From Singulisphaera sp. GP187 (GTDB lineage Bacteria > Planctomycetota > Phycisphaerae > Phycisphaerales > SM1A02): DNA of 37,921 bases. Shown here piece after piece: positions 32,513-37,921 of the stretch. The notes beneath the pieces are model-generated. The model was not told the origin of the DNA and made no database searches. It saw nothing but the letters and a program-made list of their open reading frames with translations. The stretch's first letter is position 1. Each line of letters starts with the position of its first letter. The DNA is taken from contig CAMBWI010000020.1 in the NCBI GenBank assembly GCA_945871445.1, positions 1-37,921 of the forward strand. Direction: 5' to 3'. A program made the position numbers and the translations under genes.

Positions 32513-33826
32513 TCAAACTGCCGTCGTTGGATTGACACCAGGATGCGGAGCCTTCTGAATTGGCATTGGATTCTCAAATGATTTTGGCGTCAGATTTTCT
32601 CCCGAAGTGGTCGCTTCTTCCCATGTGACCTGCTTGCCCGAATACGCGGACATTCGACCCATAATTGCCATCAAGCAGGAATCGGCCATGAATTCTCCTT
32701 CGTTGATCGTTCGATTCTCACGAATAGCCTTGAAGAGTGTGTCGTGTTCTACTTGATACATATCTGGTGTCGCTCCATCCTTTGGATAAGACCAAATCGT
32801 CTTGCCAGAATAATCCTTGATCCAGTGCGTTGGACCCCAACCATTCACCCACGCATATCCCTTTGTGCCGTTAATCCAATCGTCGTTGTTGTTGTAACAA
32901 TTTGCTTGCTGACGAGTGGTCAAGACACAGCGCGGGCCATTCTCATATTCATAAATGATTGAGAAATTGTCGTAAATATCCCCACGTTCTGGAACATCCT
33001 CTCGGCAAAAGCGACTTCCAATTCCCGTGCACTTTGTTGGATGCCGGCCACCCATCCCCCAATTGATCTTGTCAATGGAATGAACTGCTTGCTCGACAAG
33101 ATGATCCCCCGAAAGCCAAGCGAAGTGTTGCCAATTTCTAAGTTGGAAATCGAAATCAGACCAACTCGCTTGCCTTGGTCGCGTGCCAAGCGGTCCAGTC
33201 AAATATGTTGCGCTGATACTGACAACTTCGCCCAATCGACCACCAAGAATTTCGCCATAAATCGCACGTTCTGGGCTGGAACTTCTCCAACAAAATCCAC
33301 TGATGATTGTCAGGTTTTTCTCGCGTGCAATCCGCACACTTTCCATCACAGATCGATAACCCACCGAGTCAACACAGACAGGTTTCTCGCAAAAAATATT
33401 TTTTCCTGCTGCGACGGACTTGGCGAGTTGTTCAGGACGGAATGCAGGCGTTGAACAAAGAAGCACAACATCAACAAGCGGGAGAAGTTGATCGATCGCA
33501 TTGAGTCCGACAAATTGTCGCTCTGCAGGAACGAGCACGCGGTCCTTCGAATCTTCCTTCAATAAATTTGCGAGGCTGGAATCGATGCGATCTTGAAACG
33601 CATCAGCCATCGCCCAGATCACGACACCTTTGTCTGCAGCAAGCGCTTGGGCGGCGGCGCCAGTGCCGCGACCTCCACACCCAACAACTCCAACTTTGAT
33701 TCTGTCATCACCTGGGGTACCAGCCCAAACTGGAAAAGCGCCTGGGAAAGGACCCAGCGCTGCGCCAACTCCAACAATTGCCGCTGTTTTCATGAAGGTA
33801 CGACGAGTTTCATCGGTCTGGGACAT
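32513..33826 (-). CDS. Tat-exported Gfo/Idh/MocA oxidoreductase 2
   Basis: The 437-residue protein begins MSQTDETRRTFMKTAAIVGVGA, a twin-arginine signal; ATG 33826 is chosen because GGAG lies about 8-9 nt upstream, although the frame starts at 33841. The NAD(P)-binding motif is VGVVGCGGRGTGAAAQ, and FCEKPVCVDS holds the catalytic Lys region. The C-terminal domain has SGDHLVEQAVHSIDKINWGMGG. It is a paralogue of the gene 15 bp downstream, and the two are probably expressed together with the SUMF1-fold gene upstream. The substrate is unknown; several exported members process sugars. Confidence 0.93.
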   Translation of the reverse strand: MSQTDETRRTFMKTAAIVGVGAALGPFPGAFPVWAGTPGDDRIKVGVVGCGGRGTGAAAQALAADKGVVIWAMADAFQDRIDSSLANLLKEDSKDRVLVPAERQFVGLNAIDQLLPLVDVVLLCSTPAFRPEQLAKSVAAGKNIFCEKPVCVDSVGYRSVMESVRIAREKNLTIISGFCWRSSSPERAIYGEILGGRLGEVVSISATYLTGPLGTRPRQASWSDFDFQLRNWQHFAWLSGDHLVEQAVHSIDKINWGMGGRHPTKCTGIGSRFCREDVPERGDIYDNFSIIYEYENGPRCVLTTRQQANCYNNNDDWINGTKGYAWVNGWGPTHWIKDYSGKTIWSYPKDGATPDMYQVEHDTLFKAIRENRTINEGEFMADSCLMAIMGRMSAYSGKQVTWEEATTSGENLTPKSFENPMPIQKAPHPGVNPTTAV

Positions 33827-33896
33827 CGGATCTTTCTCCATATGTGCGAACTCAAATTTGAACCCACTACTGAAAAGTCAACAAGAGGCTACATCA

Positions 33897-34733
33897 CTAC
33901 GGATTGGGAGTTGCGGGATTTTCTGGAAGGGCTGGCGCATCTTTCGCAGCAACTGGCCCATCGCAAACCACTCGAAATCCAATCCACCCCGCGTCTGCAA
34001 GCCACCAAATGCTCTTTGGAATTTGCGGATCAGTGCGATTCCATTTTGGCGATTCAACTTGCAATTCACTGCATCCGATTTCATTCTTCGCTTCGCGATA
34101 TGAACCTCCAAGAACCACCCCACTTCCATCGGTCTGCACGCACCACTCCGCAAGGTTGCCATACAAATCATGCAAGCCCTGCGCATCGGCCTTCTTCGTT
34201 CCAACCTTGTGAGTCGTGCCATCGCTGTTCTCATCAAACCAAGCGAAATCGCTCACCGCATCAGCGGAAATCTTTCCCATTTCGCAGGCATGCTTCCATT
34301 CTGCAACAGTTGGCAATCGATAATGCTTGCCACTCTTTGCAGAGAGCCACTGGCAAAATGTATTTGCATTTTTGAAGCCAACCGAATTCGCCGGCCATCC
34401 AGCATGTCCAAATCCTCGGTCCATGGCGATGTATGGTTTCGTTGGACGAGTCACTACATCGGCGCTTGGCGAATCGCTCTTACCATCAACTTTGTCGAAG
34501 CCATAAATGCAAATATCAAGCACTTCCCACGGAATTTCCGTCTTGCTCATCCAAATACTGCCAGCACCAGAGATCGCTGCAACAGGGATCATTTCGATCG
34601 ATCTTGCAGTTCCACCAATCGATTCGGTGAATGCCTTGGGGTCAGGATCCCCCGCTCCAGAAAGAATCAATCCCAAAAGTGCAAATAGGCTTGCAACAGC
34701 AGTGCAACTGCATATTTTTTGTGTAATTTTCAT
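33897..34733 (-). CDS. SUMF1-fold (formylglycine-generating-enzyme-like) exported protein
   Basis: The 278-residue protein has a signal sequence (ITQKICSCTAVASLFALLGLILSG) and a SUMF1/FGE-sulfatase fold: MSKTEIPWEVLDICIYGF, GWPANSVGFKNANTFCQWLSAKSGKHYRLPTVAEWKHA, DLYGNLAEWC, and GGSYREAKNEIGC with WIGFRVV at the end. In true formylglycine-generating enzymes the two active-site Cys lie in GGSWCxxxxxxC; here the position reads GGSYRE and the first Cys is missing, so it probably does not activate sulfatases. ATG 34733 is used; ATG 34742 is close. No sulfatase is nearby, and the two oxidoreductases follow. Confidence 0.85.
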   Translation of the reverse strand: MKITQKICSCTAVASLFALLGLILSGAGDPDPKAFTESIGGTARSIEMIPVAAISGAGSIWMSKTEIPWEVLDICIYGFDKVDGKSDSPSADVVTRPTKPYIAMDRGFGHAGWPANSVGFKNANTFCQWLSAKSGKHYRLPTVAEWKHACEMGKISADAVSDFAWFDENSDGTTHKVGTKKADAQGLHDLYGNLAEWCVQTDGSGVVLGGSYREAKNEIGCSELQVESPKWNRTDPQIPKSIWWLADAGWIGFRVVCDGPVAAKDAPALPENPATPNP

Positions 34734-34791
34734 TGATCTCATTGGAAAGTTTACCGATCTGTGACAAGATGTAAACATAGGATCTCATTCA

Positions 34792-37395
34792 ATGCTCGCT
34801 CTTCTCACCTCCATCGTTCTGCTTGCGGCACCTCAATCACTCGAAGCGAGCGAGCCAAAGGTCGTCGAGATCCTCACGCTCCCACTCGCTGATGAAAGTT
34901 CAATCACTCTACGACTCGAATCGATGAGCGTGGTATCCCCAAGCGGCGTCTTAGCACGAAGGAGTTATGGTCGCGAAATATGGACACCACTCGATGGATC
35001 TCGTGTCAAGTTATGGAAAGCGAATTCAATCGATGGCTTGTGGAGCGGATTTCTTGCCTTCAGCCCAAGCGGTGGATTGGGATGGATCGAGTCAAACGGT
35101 CAGCGCTTGGTATTGATGGGCTTGCAGGAAAATCTTGCCTCAGAAACTCGCAAAGGTCTTCGCCCAGGACCTTGGCACTTGGAACCAGAAGGACGACCTG
35201 CCGCACCACCGATCGAAGAAATCTGCGGAGTTCACGATCATTCCGATGATGAAGGTTCCATCGCAGGCGCTGCTATTCCTGGTGTGAATATTGCGACTCT
35301 TCCTCGATTGGTCGAGATGGCTATCGATGCGGACTATGAATTCACTTCGATGTTTGCAACACCGACTGAAGCGATTGATTACATCTTGACTCTGTATGGT
35401 GCGAACAGTTTCATTCTCGAGCGTGACTGCAACACTCGTCTTCGCATGAATTACATTCGAACATTCGACAGTGCAGATGACTTGTATAATGAACCAAATC
35501 CGCTCAATCCCTTCCGAAACGAATGGAATGAAAACCAAACTTGGGTGACGCGCGATCTTGCTCAACTCCTCACTGGCCGAAGAGATTTGCCGTACGGCGG
35601 CGTTGCTTGGTTGAATGCTGCATGCACAGATTATGGCTACTCCGTTTCTGGATACATGATCGGTTCATTTGCTGACTCCACTCAGACAAACCCTGGAAAC
35701 TGGGACATTATTGTTTCCACACACGAAATCGGCCACAATATTGGAACGCTCCACACGCACGATTACGACATCGATACTTGTGCATCAGGCGGTGTGCAGC
35801 GTGGAACGATCATGAGTTACTGCCATGTGGTCTCTGGAGCAACATCGAATGTCGATCTGCGATTCCACCGTGGAACTGCTGAGGTTGTCATCGGATGGGA
35901 AATTGAAAACGCACCGTGCCTTGCAAGTGATTGCAACAATAATGGCACAAGCGATGAAGAGGAAATTGCAAACGGAACGTTGATAGATACCAACGAAGAT
36001 GGGATTCCAGATCTCTGCCAAGATTGCGATACCAACGGAGTGCTCGATCCAATTCAAATCGCCGCAGGTGCTGCAGACCTTGATCAAAACGGACGACCAG
36101 ACAGTTGCGACATTGACTGCAACGCAAATGGCGTTCCTGATCTTGCAGATATTGCCAGCGGAAAAATCGCAGACGATGACGGCAACTTCATTCCAGATTC
36201 CTGCCAAATAGATTGCGACGGAAATGGCGTAGCAGATGGTGTTGATTTGATTGTGAATGTCAGCCGCGATCTCGATCGCGATGGGGTGATCGATTCCTGT
36301 GAAGACTGCAATAACAATGGCATTGCAGATCCCACCGATCTTGCTGGAGCACTGGGGCTTTGGACTGTGCAGTTTTCTCCCCCCCTCTTGATTGAACTCG
36401 ATGGCCGCAGTGGAGTTCAGCGTCGAATGATCAACCCTGAAAGTGCAGGGATTCAGTCTTTTTCTGCGATTGAAACGGCAGACGATAACTCGATCATCCT
36501 TGCTGTAATTGTCAATGGCGAATCTGCGCTCTTTCGATTCAATCGTGCGACTGCTGATCTGTTACGCATCACGCCAAGCGCATCTGCTTTCCCCATCGCG
36601 AACAAATTACGATTGGTTCCAGGCACCAGCGGCCCGCTCGCCCTCTGTGATGTGCTCGACCCAATCAATAAACGAATCACCCGTTGGCGATTAAGCGATG
36701 GCGGATCTTTGGGAACCGTCGTTCAACTTTCGACTGACTCATTGCCACGTTCCTTTGTACGACAAGCTTCCGCATATCTCATCATCAACGCAGATGGAAC
36801 AATCATGCGTAGTGCGAATGAAGGAAGCGCGCCCGTTGCATTTGCAGCACTCCCAGTTGGCGCAGATGCAACCGATATTCTTGTTGCCTCGAATGGAAAT
36901 GTTTTGGCCAGCGACCGCGCAAGCGATTCGATTCAGAAATTTTCTTCGACCGGCGATTCGCTTGGGCGCTTTGATGTCGGACCTGTTCCAACATCATCCG
37001 TTGCGCTCATTGATCCACAATCCCTCGTGACTGCGCGACAAAATCCAAGCGTCATCTTCATACTTACAGCGGGAGCAAACGCCGCCGTCCACGGCCACCG
37101 TCTCTCTGATGGGTTTTACCTTCGTACATACCGCATCTATAGAGTGGACGCAGTCGGATCCGATGGATTTGCGCAAATTGGCTCTTCACCGCTTGATATT
37201 GATATGGATTTCGAACTCGATTCTTGCCAAATACCACTCTCCCCCGATCTGAATCAAGATGGATTTGTCAATGGATTTGATTTGACAACCCTGCTCTCTG
37301 CTTGGGGATCATCCAATCTTGCCGCTGACATCAATCGCGATGGCACCGTCGGCGGGCTCGATCTTGCGATCATTCTTTCGGCGTGGACTGGATAA
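34792..37395 (+). CDS. Secreted metzincin (M12-like) protease with calcium-binding repeats and dockerin-like tail
   Basis: This 867-residue protein has a short signal (MLALLTSIVLLAAPQSLEAS). The zinc site HEIGHNIGTLH (residues His311, Glu312, His315, His321) followed by GTIMSYC, the Met-turn, makes it a metzincin. From about residue 380 there are about four and a half 31-residue repeats starting D-C-N/D-x-N-G and ending D-S-C or D-L-C. The next 250 residues look like a beta-propeller-type region. The end (DLNQDGFVNGFDLTTLLSAWG ... DINRDGTVGGLDLAIILSAWTG) is a dockerin-like duplicated EF-hand. It is likely a secreted or surface protease. The start has AGGA 9 nt upstream. Confidence 0.92.
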   Translation: MLALLTSIVLLAAPQSLEASEPKVVEILTLPLADESSITLRLESMSVVSPSGVLARRSYGREIWTPLDGSRVKLWKANSIDGLWSGFLAFSPSGGLGWIESNGQRLVLMGLQENLASETRKGLRPGPWHLEPEGRPAAPPIEEICGVHDHSDDEGSIAGAAIPGVNIATLPRLVEMAIDADYEFTSMFATPTEAIDYILTLYGANSFILERDCNTRLRMNYIRTFDSADDLYNEPNPLNPFRNEWNENQTWVTRDLAQLLTGRRDLPYGGVAWLNAACTDYGYSVSGYMIGSFADSTQTNPGNWDIIVSTHEIGHNIGTLHTHDYDIDTCASGGVQRGTIMSYCHVVSGATSNVDLRFHRGTAEVVIGWEIENAPCLASDCNNNGTSDEEEIANGTLIDTNEDGIPDLCQDCDTNGVLDPIQIAAGAADLDQNGRPDSCDIDCNANGVPDLADIASGKIADDDGNFIPDSCQIDCDGNGVADGVDLIVNVSRDLDRDGVIDSCEDCNNNGIADPTDLAGALGLWTVQFSPPLLIELDGRSGVQRRMINPESAGIQSFSAIETADDNSIILAVIVNGESALFRFNRATADLLRITPSASAFPIANKLRLVPGTSGPLALCDVLDPINKRITRWRLSDGGSLGTVVQLSTDSLPRSFVRQASAYLIINADGTIMRSANEGSAPVAFAALPVGADATDILVASNGNVLASDRASDSIQKFSSTGDSLGRFDVGPVPTSSVALIDPQSLVTARQNPSVIFILTAGANAAVHGHRLSDGFYLRTYRIYRVDAVGSDGFAQIGSSPLDIDMDFELDSCQIPLSPDLNQDGFVNGFDLTTLLSAWGSSNLAADINRDGTVGGLDLAIILSAWTG

Positions 37396-37416
37396 GTATC
37401 AGCGTTGGCAGCGCAA

Positions 37417-37476
37417 CCAATTGAAGCTCGTCCAATTGAAGCTCGTCCAATTGAAGCTCGTCCAATTGAAGTTCGT
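37417..37476. repeat. Four tandem copies of a 15-bp unit
   Basis: CCAATTGAAGCTCGT is repeated at 37417, 37432, 37447 and 37462; the fourth copy has one change (GTTCGT). It lies in the 85-bp gap between the protease gene and the small membrane protein gene. The period of 15 keeps frame but no gene is seen in it. Confidence 0.9.
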
Positions 37477-37480
37477 CGAA

Positions 37481-37687
37481 TCAACCTCGACGTGTCCACA
37501 AAGCTGCATCGAGTATCGACCAGATGTGGATGATCCAACCGAGAAGAATCCACCAAAGAATTGCCGCGAGCACAAACTGCACAATTGCAATCAGCAATCT
37601 TCCTTGTAGCAATTGCCCCAGTCCAGGGATAAAGAAACTGCAAAGTGCAGAGATGACATTTCCAGATGAACCTTGCCCGCTACTCAT
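37481..37687 (-). CDS. Small two-helix membrane protein
   Basis: The 68-residue protein reads SALCSFFIPGLGQLLQGRLLIAIVQFVLAAILWWILLGWIIHIWSILDAALW: two hydrophobic helices with a GLGQLLQGR turn, like TM2-type or related small membrane proteins. ATG 37687 has GAGGA 6 nt upstream, which selects it over ATG 37693. It lies 29 bp after the next minus-strand gene. The function is unknown. Confidence 0.8.
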   Translation of the reverse strand: MSSGQGSSGNVISALCSFFIPGLGQLLQGRLLIAIVQFVLAAILWWILLGWIIHIWSILDAALWTRRG

Positions 37688-37716
37688 GTGCAATCCTCAA
37701 TTCCACCACAACTGCT

Positions 37717-37920
37717 TCAACCCCAATCTGATAACAGAACGGTCAAGTCTTCGCCGCTTACAACTCCGTCACCATTGATGTCTGCTGATCCAGGACCGCC
37801 CCACTGCGAAAGTAAGGTTGCTAGATCAGTTCCGTTGACAGAGCCGTCACCATTGATATCAGCGGGTCGTGGGGAAGTGCAATCAAATCCGAACATGCGC
37901 AGATCATCAACGCCAGCCTC
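37717..37920 (-). CDS. Dockerin-like C-terminus of a secreted protein, 5' part outside the window
   Basis: The visible 67 residues end with two EF-hand-like repeats: ADINGDGSVNGTDLATLLSQWG and ADINGDGVVSGEDLTVLLSDWG. This is the same tail type as the protease at 34792. The rest of the protein lies beyond the right edge, so its main role is not known. A Cys before the repeats (FDCTSPRPAD) is common in this group. Confidence 0.85.
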   Translation of the reverse strand, partial: EAGVDDLRMFGFDCTSPRPADINGDGSVNGTDLATLLSQWGGPGSADINGDGVVSGEDLTVLLSDWG

Positions 37921-37921
37921 G

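Overview
The window looks like a piece of a planctomycete chromosome, probably from or near the class Phycisphaerae. Evidence: dockerin-like calcium-binding repeats at the C-termini of secreted proteins (about 37230-37392 and 37717-37920), Tat-exported Gfo/Idh/MocA oxidoreductases, zinc-ribbon membrane proteins, a TPR/FG-GAP secreted protein, a YdjY-domain protein, sigma-54, and moderate GC. This placement is inference from gene families; no rRNA or tRNA gene is present.

Layout. 1-2953 (minus): a 2Fe-2S ferredoxin, a block of 65-bp repeats, a nitrilase-family amidohydrolase, and a TPR/FG-GAP secreted protein that leaves the window. 3010-4116 (plus): an RlmN/Cfr-family radical SAM rRNA methylase. 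4150-10102 (minus): an S41 processing protease, then a pyruvate dehydrogenase operon (E1alpha, E1beta, E2) with its own promoter. 10236-11174 (plus): a zinc-ribbon membrane protein. 11193-15002 (minus): a promoter, a short leader ending in a strong intrinsic terminator, and the tightly overlapped genes ydjY-like, lolD-like ABC ATPase and ruvC, followed by trpE. 15041-16079 (plus): a double PTPS/QueD protein and a CDGSH-like protein. 16082-22088: an ACT-domain protein, a DUF885 peptidase-like protein, an MBL hydrolase, a cupin, a HEAT-type lipoprotein and a MATE transporter.

22038-27020 (minus) is an information-processing block: SRP RNA (not previously in the gene list because it is non-coding), dnaX, recR, rpoN and a zinc-ribbon/Yip1-like membrane protein. 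The SRP RNA ends about 15 nt before dnaX with no visible terminator. dnaX carries an A10 run at the position where a gamma-type product would end, with immediate stops in both shifted frames. 27065-31303 (plus): a PIN-TRAM protein, a degenerate-receiver/GAF/HD-GYP protein and ApbE. 31197-34733 (minus): a SUMF1-fold protein and two Tat-signal oxidoreductases. 34792-37395 (plus): a large secreted metzincin protease with a dockerin-like tail. 37396-37921: a 15-bp tandem repeat, a small membrane protein, and the end of another dockerin-like protein.

Most of the window is housekeeping and typical accessory planctomycete content. The strongest candidates for a second look are the dnaX slippage site (25606-25615), the short terminated leader ahead of the ydjY/ABC/ruvC/trpE genes (14913-14968), and the SRP RNA-dnaX arrangement. 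No CRISPR array, insertion sequence, prophage or defence island was recognised, and no stretch above 300 bases lacks a gene.
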